DNA of 48,799 nucleotides, from the IMG/VR virus record IMGVR_UViG_3300046530_000175, positions 1-48,799 of that record. The stretch is one strand, 5' to 3'. Under the pieces are notes generated by a model, which ran no database searches, was not told the origin of the DNA, and was given only the letters and a program-made list of their open reading frames with translations. Position 1 is the first letter of the stretch, and each line of letters opens with the position of its first letter. Both the position numbers and the translations under genes were made by a program. The DNA comes from a virus. This document shows, piece by piece, positions 1-8,892 of this stretch.

Positions 1-106
1 TCATTAGTTAAAGAGTGATGAATAAGTAATTCGTGCGGTATGACAATGACAACAAATCAGGGTGAGAAGTCTCCAGACGGACGGGTATTATCGTTCTGAG
101 CTATTC

Positions 107-136
107 AAAAAGGTCTGCTGTTGGCACACAGCGGAC
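107..136 (-). terminator. Rho-independent terminator after umuC
   Basis: On the minus strand a 9-bp stem with one mismatch (arms at 113-121 and 128-136, 6-nt loop) is followed by a T5 run. It lies about 35 bases beyond the umuC stop and would end the umuDC transcript. A short T-run on the other side makes it possibly bidirectional. Confidence 0.65.
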
Positions 137-172
137 GTTTTAACACTTAGCGAGCGGCTCAACAAATACAAC

Positions 173-1447
173 CTATCTCACATTAACCACCAGCAAGTCG
201 TCCCAACGCGTTGTGTAGCGCGGCGAAAGCATTTCCCGCTTCATCCGCCACTTCTGCTGGATACCCTGCCCTGCAAAATACAGCGCCCCTCTCCCGTTCT
301 TATGGTTGAGATGGTCGAGTACTTCCATCAACGCAGCACTGTTCTGTCGTGGTGCATTGTCGTCAAACAGATTTAGCTGAGCAACGCCCTGGCTAAAGAA
401 GTCAGCCAACATGATCCCCGCTTTCTGATAGCGGTACCCATCCTTCCAGATTTTATCGAGACAACGCATTCCGGCAGCAATAATGTCGCGAGTGTCCTGC
501 GTTGGCGTCATTAACTTCACTGCGCCCTGATTGCCGTAATATGGCTCATTCAGCGCGAACGGCGATGTTTTGATGAATACGGAGATGTAACGACAGAACT
601 GATGTTCACCCCGCAGCTTCTCCCCGGCGCGCGCCGCATAACTACAGATGGCCTGGCGCATTTGTTCGTATTCAGTCACCCGATCACCGAATGAGCGCGA
701 ACAGACGATTTCCTGTTTGATGGGTGCAAACTCCTCAAGCCCAAGGCAGGGTTCGCCGCGCAGCTCCCGAACGGTACGCTCGAGTACCACGTTGAAGTGC
801 TTCCTGATAAACCGGATATCCGTGTCGGCCAGTTGTAGAACCGTCTGGATCCCCATCACTTCGAGTTTTTTGGACATGCGACGCCCGACGCCCCACACCT
901 CATCAACCGGGAAATACGCCATCAGTTTGCGTTGCTTTTCAACATTCGAAAGGTCAACCACACCACCCGTTTGCCGCTGCCATTTCTTTGCAGCATGGTT
1001 AGCGAGCTTTGCCAGAGTCTTTGTCTGCGCAATACCGACACCAACGGTTAGCCTGGTGCGCAACAAAATAGCCTCCCTGATTTCCCTGCCAAAATCCTCC
1101 AGATTGCGACAGTTCCGCACACCAGTCAGGTCGCAGAAGGCTTCATCGATACTGTAAATTTCGCAGCGCGGCGACATCTCCTCGAGTGTGGTCATCACCC
1201 GGTCAGACATATCGGCGTACAGCTCGTAATTGGAGCTGAAGCAGACAACGCCGAACCTCCGGAACAAATCCTTTTGCTTGAAAAACGGGTCACCCATTTT
1301 AACGCCAATGGCTTTCGCTTCTGCACTCCGGGCAATAACACAACCGTCGTTGTTTGAGAGCACGACGACAGGCCTGCCATGTAAATCAGGCCTGAATACC
1401 GTTTCACAACTGGCATAGAACGAATTGACATCCACTAGGGCAAACAT
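173..1447 (-). CDS. umuC: UmuC, catalytic subunit of error-prone DNA polymerase V
   Basis: This is a Y-family DNA polymerase that, with two processed UmuD' subunits, bypasses DNA lesions during the SOS response at the cost of mutations. The 424 residues match the usual UmuC length (about 422). Family landmarks are visible: the N-terminal [14 protein letters not shown] with the first metal-binding Asp, the palm motif YSIDEAF near residue 99, and an NLFD peptide near the C-terminus that resembles a beta-clamp-binding motif. The ATG lies 2 bases after the umuD stop, so the two are co-transcribed from the LexA-controlled promoter upstream of umuD. Prophage and plasmid copies of umuDC are common. 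Only 172 bases of flank remain, so whether this pair belongs to the phage or the host cannot be settled here. Confidence 0.97.
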   Translation of the reverse strand: MFALVDVNSFYASCETVFRPDLHGRPVVVLSNNDGCVIARSAEAKAIGVKMGDPFFKQKDLFRRFGVVCFSSNYELYADMSDRVMTTLEEMSPRCEIYSIDEAFCDLTGVRNCRNLEDFGREIREAILLRTRLTVGVGIAQTKTLAKLANHAAKKWQRQTGGVVDLSNVEKQRKLMAYFPVDEVWGVGRRMSKKLEVMGIQTVLQLADTDIRFIRKHFNVVLERTVRELRGEPCLGLEEFAPIKQEIVCSRSFGDRVTEYEQMRQAICSYAARAGEKLRGEHQFCRYISVFIKTSPFALNEPYYGNQGAVKLMTPTQDTRDIIAAGMRCLDKIWKDGYRYQKAGIMLADFFSQGVAQLNLFDDNAPRQNSAALMEVLDHLNHKNGRGALYFAGQGIQQKWRMKREMLSPRYTTRWDDLLVVNVR

Positions 1448-1449
1448 GG

Positions 1450-1869
1450 TCAGCCCATCGATTTGATGACGAACGTGACCACGCCCAGGATGTTAAGCGT
1501 GCCCTCACTGTCGATCAGTATTGGGGAATAAGCTCTATTCATCGGGTTAAGCTGGACAGTCGGATAAAGCTGCAGACGCTTCACAGTAAACTCACCATCA
1601 ACCGAGGCAATCACGACATCGTTATGCCTGGCGGTACGCGAACAATCCACTGACAACAGGTCTCCATCGCTAATCCCACCGTCAATCATCGAGTCCCCTG
1701 ACGCTCTGACAAAATATGTACTGCTCGGATGAGGGGCGATTAACTCACTAATATCTAAGCGCTCTTCGACATAGTCCTGAGCAGGAGACGGGAAACCGCA
1801 CTTCACCGGGTCGCTAAACAGCGGAATAGTGATAACTTCGCGCAAAAATACGGGCTTGATGATATTCAT
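1450..1869 (-). CDS. umuD: UmuD, self-cleaving subunit of DNA polymerase V
   Basis: This LexA-fold S24 peptidase is converted to active UmuD' by RecA-stimulated self-cleavage, and UmuD'2 then joins UmuC. All key residues are at the classical positions: cleavage site Cys24-Gly25, catalytic Ser60 (in ASGDSM) and Lys97 (in FTVKR). Length is 139 residues, identical to the E. coli protein. The ATG at 1869 lies just downstream of a near-consensus LexA box at 1887-1906, which explains its regulation. umuC follows after 2 bases. Confidence 0.97.
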   Translation of the reverse strand: MNIIKPVFLREVITIPLFSDPVKCGFPSPAQDYVEERLDISELIAPHPSSTYFVRASGDSMIDGGISDGDLLSVDCSRTARHNDVVIASVDGEFTVKRLQLYPTVQLNPMNRAYSPILIDSEGTLNILGVVTFVIKSMG

Positions 1870-1886
1870 AAGATAGCCAAATTATT

Positions 1887-1906
1887 TACTGTATTTATAT
1901 ACAGTA
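1887..1906. promoter_or_regulatory. LexA (SOS) box for umuDC
   Basis: The 20-mer TACTGTATTTATATACAGTA differs from the LexA consensus at one internal position and keeps the CTGT-N8-ACAG core and the outer TA pairs. It starts 18 bases upstream of the umuD ATG, where it would block the promoter. Control by LexA is inferred from the motif and the umuDC family's known regulation. Confidence 0.93.
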
Positions 1907-2193
1907 AATTTGTCATGTCCGTAAATCAAGTCTCTCGCAACGCTGCCTGGGGGGGGAATGAAAGGTTTGGGATGAAAGGTGGTTACAGATGAAGATATTA
2001 GCCCCATCAAAGAATTTTTAATTTTTTTCCAGCTTACTCAAAAGTCCATCAATATGCTTCGCCCTATCCGTCCCCCGCTGAACCTGGGACATTTACATAT
2101 CCCTGCATTTACAAATGTTTTAAGGAATCGTTAAGATCTCTTATGTAAAATTTGCTCCAGCTTGTCAAGGATAAGTAAATTAATCAGGAGAAT
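1907..2193. other. Intergenic region between divergent umuD and DUF1090 genes
   Basis: No ORF with credible coding character was seen. It contains a G8 run near 1950 and AT-rich stretches near 2010-2160 that probably hold the promoter of the plus-strand gene, but no hexamer pair stands out. Confidence 0.5.
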
Positions 2194-2586
2194 ATGATGA
2201 AACCTAATAAAACACTGCTAGCTGGTCTGCTGGTACTAATCCCTGTTTTTTCCGCACTGGCTGCCCCTCAGGTAGCAACTGGTTGCGACGCCAAACGCCA
2301 AAATATTGAGCAGCAAATCGATTATGCCCGTAAATACGGCAACACCTATCGCGTAACCGGTCTGGAAAAAGCGCTTTCTGAAGTTAACGCTAACTGCACC
2401 GACGAAGGGTTGCGTGCTGAGCGTGAATCCGACGTACGTAAAAAAGAACTCAAAGTTGAGGAGCGCCGCCAGGAGCTGGCTGAAGCTCAGACCGACGGCC
2501 GCGCGGATAAAATCAGTAAAAAACAGCGGAAGCTCGAAGAGTCTCAGGCCGAGCTTGATGAAGCCAGAAGCATGCTAAATAAATAA
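2194..2586 (+). CDS. DUF1090 (YqjC-like) periplasmic protein
   Basis: This 130-residue exported protein has a clear signal peptide: KPNK, then a hydrophobic core (residues 8-22), with cleavage likely after SALA before APQ. The mature part has two cysteines (GCDAKR and NCTDEG) and a long charged helix rich in Glu, Lys, Arg and Gln, likely coiled coil. This pattern is that of the DUF1090/YqjC family, whose biochemical role is unknown to me. Two ATGs are adjacent; AGGAG at 2186-2190 is better spaced from the second (2197). It is transcribed opposite to the neighbouring phage tail fibre and umuD, so it is an independent unit. Carriage beside phage tail genes suggests a lysogenic-conversion cargo gene. 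Confidence 0.85.
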   Translation: MMKPNKTLLAGLLVLIPVFSALAAPQVATGCDAKRQNIEQQIDYARKYGNTYRVTGLEKALSEVNANCTDEGLRAERESDVRKKELKVEERRQELAEAQTDGRADKISKKQRKLEESQAELDEARSMLNK

Positions 2587-2738
2587 CGGCACATTTTGAA
2601 ACAGGCGAAGCGTGAGGAGGTGAGGATAACTCCAGGCGTTTCGCCTGTGGCCCCCTCCGGCCACCACAGTAACTCACTCTGAATACACACAACGCCAGTC
2701 GCTACGAAGACCCCGGCATACGCCAGGTTCTCATGCCG

Positions 2739-4682
2739 TTAAAACTCCTTCCACGTTGAAAACACCAGCGGCTCCCCGAAGGCAAAACGGCGGTATTCCT
2801 TGTCCGAGTTATATGGCCAGTAAAATTGGCGGCATGCTCCTGCATCCACACCGGTACCCACAACCCTCACGGCACCGGCAACTTCCTCCGGATAGTTCAG
2901 CTCGGCGGTGGCGTTACTACTGACATTTTGGAAGTAATCACCGGGCGTTGTCAGATTGTCCATATTGGTGTCAGCTGGCAGCGAAGTTTTCGACTGTGGA
3001 ACCGCCCCAATATCTGAGGCTTTGAGTTCATCCAGCGTCGAAAGCTTCCCCAGTCCCAGGTGATCCCGTCCTTCTTGCTGCGCATCTTTGCCAGCATCAG
3101 CGATTTCGGCAAGATTATTGGCTATTTCCAGATAAACGGGAGCCTCAATAGTGGCTTTTGTTTTGACCGTAATGGATTTTGTCACACCCGAGCTGGCACC
3201 TGTCAGCGCCAGGGTCGCGGTACCCTCTCCGGCGATAAACAATGTCCCGGATGAAGTGAGTGTTGCTATTGAGGAATCGGAGGATGTCGCAGTAATGCTT
3301 TCGGAATAGTTATTGGGGGAATAGCTGATAGCGATGTCATAACTCTGATCAACAATCAGCTCTGTAGGGATAACCCCTATTTCAATCGAGGTGAGATAAA
3401 CCTCCTGGCTCACAGTAGCGGTGGCCGTCATGCCGGTGGAAATCGAGGCAATAATGGTTTGTGTGCCACCGGCCCCCGCAACGGATGAATATTCACCATT
3501 GGCATTAATGCTTCCGAGGCTTTGATCTGAAACCGTCCATGCAACAGGATAATTTGCCCCTATCGATGCAGGCAGAACGGTCGCGCTGAATTTCGCCCCT
3601 TTCCCGGCTTCAATTTTTACGGTCGCAGGCGTGATCACAATCGCTGTGGGGGCTGGGTCTCCCGTTTCGGCCTCGGCCTGGTCGGTTTTGATAATCATCA
3701 TGGCCGCAATATTGACTGGCCGGGATTCCTTGCCACCTGCTGCCCTGGCTTTTGTGAAGTCATTACGTGCGATAAACGCACACTGATCGTTTTTATTAGC
3801 GCCTGGCACTTCGTACAGAGCCGTGCTTTTTGGGATATTGGCCTGAATAACCAGTTCGTCGGGGATCCCGCCACGGTGCTCATAAATCAGCTGTAAATCA
3901 TGTTCGTGTGCCTGGTTCTGACCTTCTTGTTCACTGAGTGGCAATCTTGGTGCGTCAGGGTCAACGCCAGCTCCGCTATCGAGACAGCGAATAAAGCGAC
4001 CTCGCAGATCAGGGACGCGCCCGGAAGGGTAAACAGCCAGCAATTTTGGGTTCTCTGCACCGTTGAACGCTTGCCCGTTTGCCTCAAGCCAGCCGTTAGG
4101 TGGGTTCGGCGTGAACCAATACATCCCCCCACCAATGGGGACAGTAAACGGATCGATATTATTTTTTATTGATTCCTCAATCTTATCGGCAAGCGCATCC
4201 GTGGCTTTTTTCAGGCGGCGCGGTGAAATAATTAAAACACCACTTTCCCCCTGACCGGTTTCCTCATCTGTCGCTTCACGATAAATAAATGCCTGCCACT
4301 TCGCAGCATCAGCACCGGGTATTGCCGTGTTAGCGTCAAACAAAGAAACATAATTCTTAAACGGGACATCTGCCGTTTCACGATATCGCACCACGGTACC
4401 TGCAGAGTACGAAAATACAGAACCGCCATTATCTGCCGCCGTGATAAATTCAGGAAATGCGGCGGTTTGATACTGGCGCAACGCGACGGTAATCGAATTC
4501 AGCACCCCGTTCATCACATCACGCTCAACCGCTTTCGCGTGAGCGTCAGCGTCCATGTCTTTTTCGTAATCCAGCCCCCAGCCTTCATCCCAGCTGGCGG
4601 TCCCGTCAGCTGACTTGCTTTCCGGGATCACCGCTGTATCACCATTTTGCGCAAACGGTGTGCGGAAAAATTTCTGATCCAT
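2739..4682 (-). CDS. Tail fibre protein with collar and Ig-like (Big_2) domains
   Basis: This 647-residue distal tail protein probably contacts the host surface. In order: an N-terminal attachment part (1-170); a phage collar domain around 180-335 with the typical GGGMYWF, PPNGWLEANGQ and VPDLRGRFIR segments and an AHEHD motif; two bacterial Ig-like (Big_2) repeats around 345-505 (e.g. VAWTVSDQSLGSINANGE); and a tail-fibre repeat (DHLGLGKLSTLDELKASDIGA, about 540-570) leading to a receptor-binding tip. It is the last late-operon gene and no fibre-assembly chaperone follows it. The Big_2 insertion and the tip are the parts most likely to vary between relatives. Confidence 0.85.
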   Translation of the reverse strand: MDQKFFRTPFAQNGDTAVIPESKSADGTASWDEGWGLDYEKDMDADAHAKAVERDVMNGVLNSITVALRQYQTAAFPEFITAADNGGSVFSYSAGTVVRYRETADVPFKNYVSLFDANTAIPGADAAKWQAFIYREATDEETGQGESGVLIISPRRLKKATDALADKIEESIKNNIDPFTVPIGGGMYWFTPNPPNGWLEANGQAFNGAENPKLLAVYPSGRVPDLRGRFIRCLDSGAGVDPDAPRLPLSEQEGQNQAHEHDLQLIYEHRGGIPDELVIQANIPKSTALYEVPGANKNDQCAFIARNDFTKARAAGGKESRPVNIAAMMIIKTDQAEAETGDPAPTAIVITPATVKIEAGKGAKFSATVLPASIGANYPVAWTVSDQSLGSINANGEYSSVAGAGGTQTIIASISTGMTATATVSQEVYLTSIEIGVIPTELIVDQSYDIAISYSPNNYSESITATSSDSSIATLTSSGTLFIAGEGTATLALTGASSGVTKSITVKTKATIEAPVYLEIANNLAEIADAGKDAQQEGRDHLGLGKLSTLDELKASDIGAVPQSKTSLPADTNMDNLTTPGDYFQNVSSNATAELNYPEEVAGAVRVVGTGVDAGACRQFYWPYNSDKEYRRFAFGEPLVFSTWKEF

Positions 4683-4692
4683 CGTTATTCCC

Positions 4693-5814
4693 TTAATTCA
4701 TTCCATTTTGTCGGAGTGTGGTGCCTGCTAACATGAGTATGAGGACCTTACATTGAAGACCTGCACTCTCCGGGCCTTCAACTTCTTCAAGCGTTGATAG
4801 GTTCCAGGATTTTTTCGGCTCATCCTGCATAATTACCGCTATGGTTATTTCGAATAATGTGGGGGATGTTTCTATTTCAGTAATAAAATACTGGGTAGGG
4901 ATGTACTCACCATTGTCATTAGTGAAAAAATATTTGGGCTCCAGTACGGTATAACGATAAATACCTACCCCACCCAATGCACTAATTTCTAACGGATTTT
5001 GCAATATGGCTGTCAGAGTGTAAATCCGCGTACCATCAGCCAGGCTTTTGTAATTCACTAAAACGTCATTCAGCGTAGTAGAAACCATTTTCGGAATAAC
5101 AGGATGCGCGCCGTTAACATAGAGACCGTCTGAGTCGTTCGTGATGATGTTTGTTGCCTGCGGGTCAATATCGACTGATGCGCTGACCTTCAACCATTCA
5201 AGAAAATCCTCTTCGGTCCCTTCATGACCGGCTTCCAGCCATATTTGATAGGCTGATAGCCCTGCTTCACCGTCCTTGCCCGATTTACCCATCTGGAATT
5301 TCAGATAAGCGTCCTCTGAGATATCGACTCCCTCTTCCTGCTGCGACACCCAAATCTGATATGCAGAAAGTCCGTCAGCGCCATCTTTGCCTTTTTGAAA
5401 CTCAATGAAGGCTTCCTCTGACGTATCAGCGTTCTCCGGTTGAGCCGCAACCCAGATTTCATAGGCTGATAGCCCGTCTACCCCATCATTTCCAGTTTTA
5501 CCCGCCATATACGCCAGAAATGCTTCCTCAGTGAGATCAGATCCTTCTGGTTGTGCTTTAGCCCAAATGTCAAAAGCAGATGCACCGGATTCACCAGCAG
5601 GAACTAGCTCAGCGATGAGGCCAACCGGCGCACCAGACGTTTCTTTCTCGCCGCCAGGCTTTTCAACAACGACCGGGAATATCTCTTTTCCCGAAAGACT
5701 GGCGATAAGCGGCAGTTCACTGATTTTCACACCAATATCATTAGCCATTTTTGGTGCTTCAGGCATGATTTTTTCGCCAGCTAGGGCTACCCTGGACGGA
5801 TATTTTCTTCTCAC
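4693..5814 (-). CDS. Tail/baseplate-associated protein with four SAYxIW collagen-like repeats
   Basis: The 373-residue protein has four tandem repeats of about 35 residues between residues 80 and 210. Each has a G-(L/A)-S-A-(Y/F)-x-I-W core, an acidic EEAF/EEDF segment and, in three of them, a GKxGxDG collagen-like linker. This type of repeat occurs in phage fibres and adsorption-associated proteins and probably makes a trimeric stalk. The C-terminal 150 residues are beta-rich and unfamiliar. The start is a GTG at 5814 with GGAG 7 bases upstream, just after the preceding stop; later ATGs lack a ribosome site. It lies between the DUF2612-type tail gene and the collar-fibre gene, so it is probably part of the fibre assembly. 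Confidence 0.7.
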   Translation of the reverse strand: MRRKYPSRVALAGEKIMPEAPKMANDIGVKISELPLIASLSGKEIFPVVVEKPGGEKETSGAPVGLIAELVPAGESGASAFDIWAKAQPEGSDLTEEAFLAYMAGKTGNDGVDGLSAYEIWVAAQPENADTSEEAFIEFQKGKDGADGLSAYQIWVSQQEEGVDISEDAYLKFQMGKSGKDGEAGLSAYQIWLEAGHEGTEEDFLEWLKVSASVDIDPQATNIITNDSDGLYVNGAHPVIPKMVSTTLNDVLVNYKSLADGTRIYTLTAILQNPLEISALGGVGIYRYTVLEPKYFFTNDNGEYIPTQYFITEIETSPTLFEITIAVIMQDEPKKSWNLSTLEEVEGPESAGLQCKVLILMLAGTTLRQNGMN

Positions 5815-5830
5815 TTGTTTACTCCAATTA

Positions 5831-6694
5831 TCAGGCGGGAATTTTTAGCGGCTCAGAGGAGAGCTCGAGCGTTTTACAATCGAGGGTTATCAGGACAACA
5901 CGGGCAACAGCGGTCACCGGCGCGGCAATACCCTGAACGTTGAATACACCGTCAGTATCAGATACCGCATAGTGGGTTGAATGCGTGCCATCTGGCGCAG
6001 TGAGGATCACCGCAACGTCCTGATCACTGATATCAAGGTCGTTAACGATGATGCGCCCTGTAAGAACGCCAGCGTCCCACAAAATTGTTATGGAACCGTA
6101 GTAATAGACTGGTGGTGTGCCGTCGCCATACCAGAAAGGCGCATGGCCAAAGTTGTTATTAAACCGGCCAAACCCAAACGGCTTACGTTTGATAACTCGA
6201 TGACTGAGCATGCCCACCCCCTGTGGACGAGGGATCAGGTCGTATTCCTCCACCAACTGCTGCACAGCAATGCTCACGGTATCTTCGTGCCACACCAGGC
6301 GCATAGTCATGTCCTGTGCATCGAGCACGGTGGCGCTGACATCAAGAATGTAATCAGCGGCAGCTTTCACATCATCGATGGTGGCAATCCCATTGTTTTT
6401 ACAGATTTTTGCCTTAATCATCTTGCGGTATAGCGAATCGTCAACCTCCGCCACCGCGCACCCGGGATAAAATCGCCCCACCGGTCGCTTACGGTAACCG
6501 GCAATGCGACCGCAGATGTTCAGTTGCTCACCTTCTGCAGTATCGATGTCGAGCATTCGCCGCACTTTCTCAAGCTGAGCAGAGATATCCGTCTGAACAA
6601 TATCCGGCAGAGTCAGTATCCACTGTAGAAGTTTGGGGGCGTTTTTGTACTGCTGGTAAATGCGGTAGGTGGCTTTCTTGCGATAATCAAACAT
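5831..6694 (-). CDS. DUF2612-type tail protein (P2 gpI position) with C-terminal extension
   Basis: The first 190 residues (MFDYRKKATYRIYQQYKNAPKL..., with GEQLNICGRIAGYRKRP) have the pattern of DUF2612 phage tail proteins, which sit at the baseplate periphery beside gpJ. The remaining 90 residues look like a beta-sandwich (transthyretin/CarboxypepD-like) addition. I chose the ATG at 6694, which overlaps the end of the gpJ gene by 8 bases. A longer reading to 6727 would overlap it further without a ribosome site. Order J, I-like, fibre is as in P2/Mu-type baseplates. Confidence 0.75.
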   Translation of the reverse strand: MFDYRKKATYRIYQQYKNAPKLLQWILTLPDIVQTDISAQLEKVRRMLDIDTAEGEQLNICGRIAGYRKRPVGRFYPGCAVAEVDDSLYRKMIKAKICKNNGIATIDDVKAAADYILDVSATVLDAQDMTMRLVWHEDTVSIAVQQLVEEYDLIPRPQGVGMLSHRVIKRKPFGFGRFNNNFGHAPFWYGDGTPPVYYYGSITILWDAGVLTGRIIVNDLDISDQDVAVILTAPDGTHSTHYAVSDTDGVFNVQGIAAPVTAVARVVLITLDCKTLELSSEPLKIPA

Positions 6695-7892
6695 AGTTAA
6701 CCTGGATGTTCTCCTTGCTAAATACACCGAGCTGGTTGAACGCCGTGTCTATCACGCCTTTGGAAATATCATCGGCACGGGTACCGATGAGGATACTGCT
6801 CACATAATCGTTACCCGCAACGTAGTAGTTGACCGGCGTATACAGTCGACCTGCGGCCAGTGCCTCACCGATACGAAATCCCTGTTTGGCAAAGCCCGTT
6901 GTTTCATCAAAACCAACCAGCGTGTAATTCACCAAATCGGTTTTGATTTGCTCCTTATCATCGTCGTCCAGCGCACGGGTGCTGATATTGACCTGTACAT
7001 AAATCGAGATGTATTCCGGCCGGAAAAACGTGATGTTCACGGGCTGCTTTTTGGGCGTGAACGTATCCACACTGATTTTATTGGGGAAGACGTTATAGCG
7101 ATTTAAACCACAGCCCGGGTTTTTGTGTGTCGCCATAGACCGCACAATATCGTCCGTTTCGCCGCCATCGATGAATACCGCCATGCTGTGACCATAAACA
7201 CCATGCTGGTCGGTTTCAGAATCTGGGTTTTCGTAAACCAGCGATTGTTTAACACCGGTAACGTTGTCCAGCGCGGCACGCATGTTATCTATCTGGTTAT
7301 TACCGGGTAGCGCCACGGAGTAATTTCGGCGTACCCGGAAGGCATTATCACTTTCTTCTGCTCGCCCAAGGCTGGCACCACTCGTATTAGTGACGGAGCG
7401 AATATGGGCGACAGGCGTGGCCATAATGGTCAAGGTGCCGGGGTTCGCCCCCTCTGGTCCCGCGGTCGAACACGTCACGCTCACCGATGCCCTGCCGGCG
7501 CTGTTGGTTATCACTACGTTGTCAGTCGTCCACAACGTGCCGGTCACGCGATGACGAATGCGGGTACCAGCAGGAATTTCGATCAGGCCATCACCGGCAA
7601 ACTCTGCAACGTCAGTCGAAAAGCTTTCAGGTTGCCGGTGGAGTCCGGAAAAGGCGGCAATGTTGTTCAACTGCTGCTTGATCGCCGAATTGGGGTCCGC
7701 TGAGTGGTAGGCGTTCACCACCTCCTCATCCAGCGTGGCCAGCGTTTCGGACCATGCCGCAATCGCCAGGCCGTCCGGTGTCTCCGGATCGATATTCCAG
7801 GCGCTGTCTATGGCCAGATATCTCTGGCTCATGTCGTCTTTGTATTCCTGCAGGGTTTTCCCCGTCACCCCATCTTTAGTGATTTCAGCCAT
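6687..7892 (-). CDS. Baseplate wedge protein J (gp47 family)
   Basis: This 401-residue Baseplate_J family protein is a wedge component around the tail tube tip of contractile phages. It shows the family's N-terminal signature (DGVTGKTLQEYKDDM, then PETPDGLAIAAWSE), the central GTRIRHRVTGTLWTTDN segment and the NPGTLTIMATPVAHI motif. It starts where the preceding small wedge gene ends and overlaps the following DUF2612-type gene by 8 bases, typical of translational coupling. Confidence 0.92.
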   Translation of the reverse strand: MAEITKDGVTGKTLQEYKDDMSQRYLAIDSAWNIDPETPDGLAIAAWSETLATLDEEVVNAYHSADPNSAIKQQLNNIAAFSGLHRQPESFSTDVAEFAGDGLIEIPAGTRIRHRVTGTLWTTDNVVITNSAGRASVSVTCSTAGPEGANPGTLTIMATPVAHIRSVTNTSGASLGRAEESDNAFRVRRNYSVALPGNNQIDNMRAALDNVTGVKQSLVYENPDSETDQHGVYGHSMAVFIDGGETDDIVRSMATHKNPGCGLNRYNVFPNKISVDTFTPKKQPVNITFFRPEYISIYVQVNISTRALDDDDKEQIKTDLVNYTLVGFDETTGFAKQGFRIGEALAAGRLYTPVNYYVAGNDYVSSILIGTRADDISKGVIDTAFNQLGVFSKENIQVNYV

Positions 7893-8239
7893 CAGAGCAC
7901 CTTTTCATACAGAAATTCGAACTGCTCGTTGTTGATGTCCGTGAGGGTCGCCAGCACAGTAAATTTGCGCTTTTTCATGTCACTGTTCATCTCGAACGTG
8001 TTGATGGCCATCACCCCACGGGTGGATAAAATACGCTGTTTAATATTGGCCTCCGCTATATCCCTGGCCGTTTTACCCAGGATGCTCTGAAACCATGGGG
8101 TGCCGTCAGTCGCATCCAGAAAATACTCCCCCAGAAAAAGACGAAGCCTGCAAATGCAGGCCTGTTGGGTTTCGGTTTTACCGTGAACGAAGTGATCGCC
8201 ACTGGTAACGATATCGCCGTCCTGAAAGTTTCGGATCAT
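7892..8239 (-). CDS. Small baseplate wedge protein (gp46/gp25-like)
   Basis: The protein has 115 residues with LRLFLGEYFLDATDGTPWFQSILGK followed by a beta-rich half, the arrangement seen in small gp25/gp46-type wedge proteins that precede gpJ. Those normally bind between the tube initiator and gpJ. Its stop overlaps the gpJ start and the spike gene ends 3 bases before its own start, so the three are coupled. Assignment is by position and length plus the TPW motif. Confidence 0.72.
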   Translation of the reverse strand: MIRNFQDGDIVTSGDHFVHGKTETQQACICRLRLFLGEYFLDATDGTPWFQSILGKTARDIAEANIKQRILSTRGVMAINTFEMNSDMKKRKFTVLATLTDINNEQFEFLYEKVL

Positions 8240-8241
8240 GA

Positions 8242-8892
8242 TTACTCCGGTACATTGGTTTTACTCCCGCCAGATTCGACGCCACCGTGTTTGTGGGTAC
8301 CGCCAATATTCACGCCATTATGTTTTAGCCCACCGGCGCCCAGTTCGAGCTTCTGCCCGTCGGCGGTCATTTCCATACCGTTTTCTGTCAGTTGAAACAC
8401 CTGTGTTCCTGCCACCATTTTCACCCCGATATCTGACAGCTGTAACTGGACCGTTCCACCGGCATTACTCATACCAATCCCCTCGGTGGGAAGCCCTGAG
8501 ATGCAGGTGGCGCGTGAACGATAACCCGGGGCAAAGAAAGCATCAGAAGCATCAAACATCCGCGCATCAAGTGGGCGCACGGGTCCACCTTGCTCCAGCC
8601 AGTAATCAACGGATCGATGTGAGAAGTGAATGAAGCCCTCGGTACCTTCCGGAAGCTCATGGAATACAGACCATTGCGCGGTACCAGCGAACTGAACCGG
8701 TACATGCTCGATGTGTGGCAGCGTCTTAAACACCCCCTTTCCCTCATGCCGCTGAATACCGCATTCAACAACAGCACGCTGTAAGTCCGGGTCATAACTG
8801 ATAACTTTTCCCGGCAGGCCAATCATGATGTCCCACAGCAGCGTGGATTTAAGTTCTTTAATGAGCGTGGTAAATGGATTTGTGTCATTCAT
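8242..8892 (-). CDS. Baseplate spike protein, Gp138 type
   Basis: The protein (216 residues from ATG 8892) has an OB-fold-like N-terminal half (LPGKVISYDPDLQRAVVECGIQ) as in Gp138/gpV spikes, and a C-terminal THKHGGVESGG segment matching the His-rich tip motif (HTHxH type) that binds iron in phage spikes. It pierces the outer membrane. The start overlaps the preceding stop as TGATG with GGAGG upstream; an earlier in-frame start at 8919 would lie inside the previous gene. Confidence 0.85.
   Translation of the reverse strand: MNDTNPFTTLIKELKSTLLWDIMIGLPGKVISYDPDLQRAVVECGIQRHEGKGVFKTLPHIEHVPVQFAGTAQWSVFHELPEGTEGFIHFSHRSVDYWLEQGGPVRPLDARMFDASDAFFAPGYRSRATCISGLPTEGIGMSNAGGTVQLQLSDIGVKMVAGTQVFQLTENGMEMTADGQKLELGAGGLKHNGVNIGGTHKHGGVESGGSKTNVPE

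Noticed and set aside
1-172. Left attachment site at the window edge
   Set aside because: I compared the left end by eye with the sequence right of the integrase and found no convincing shared core, so it is not annotated.
648-1157. 169-codon plus-strand ORF opposite umuC
   Set aside because: It is the antisense shadow of a certain gene, has no ribosome site and no recognisable sequence.
2602-2668. Inverted repeats (CAGGCGAA/TTCGCCTG and TGGCC/GGCCA) after the DUF1090 gene as a terminator
   Set aside because: The first has a loop of 30 bases and neither is followed by a T-run, so termination is not supported.
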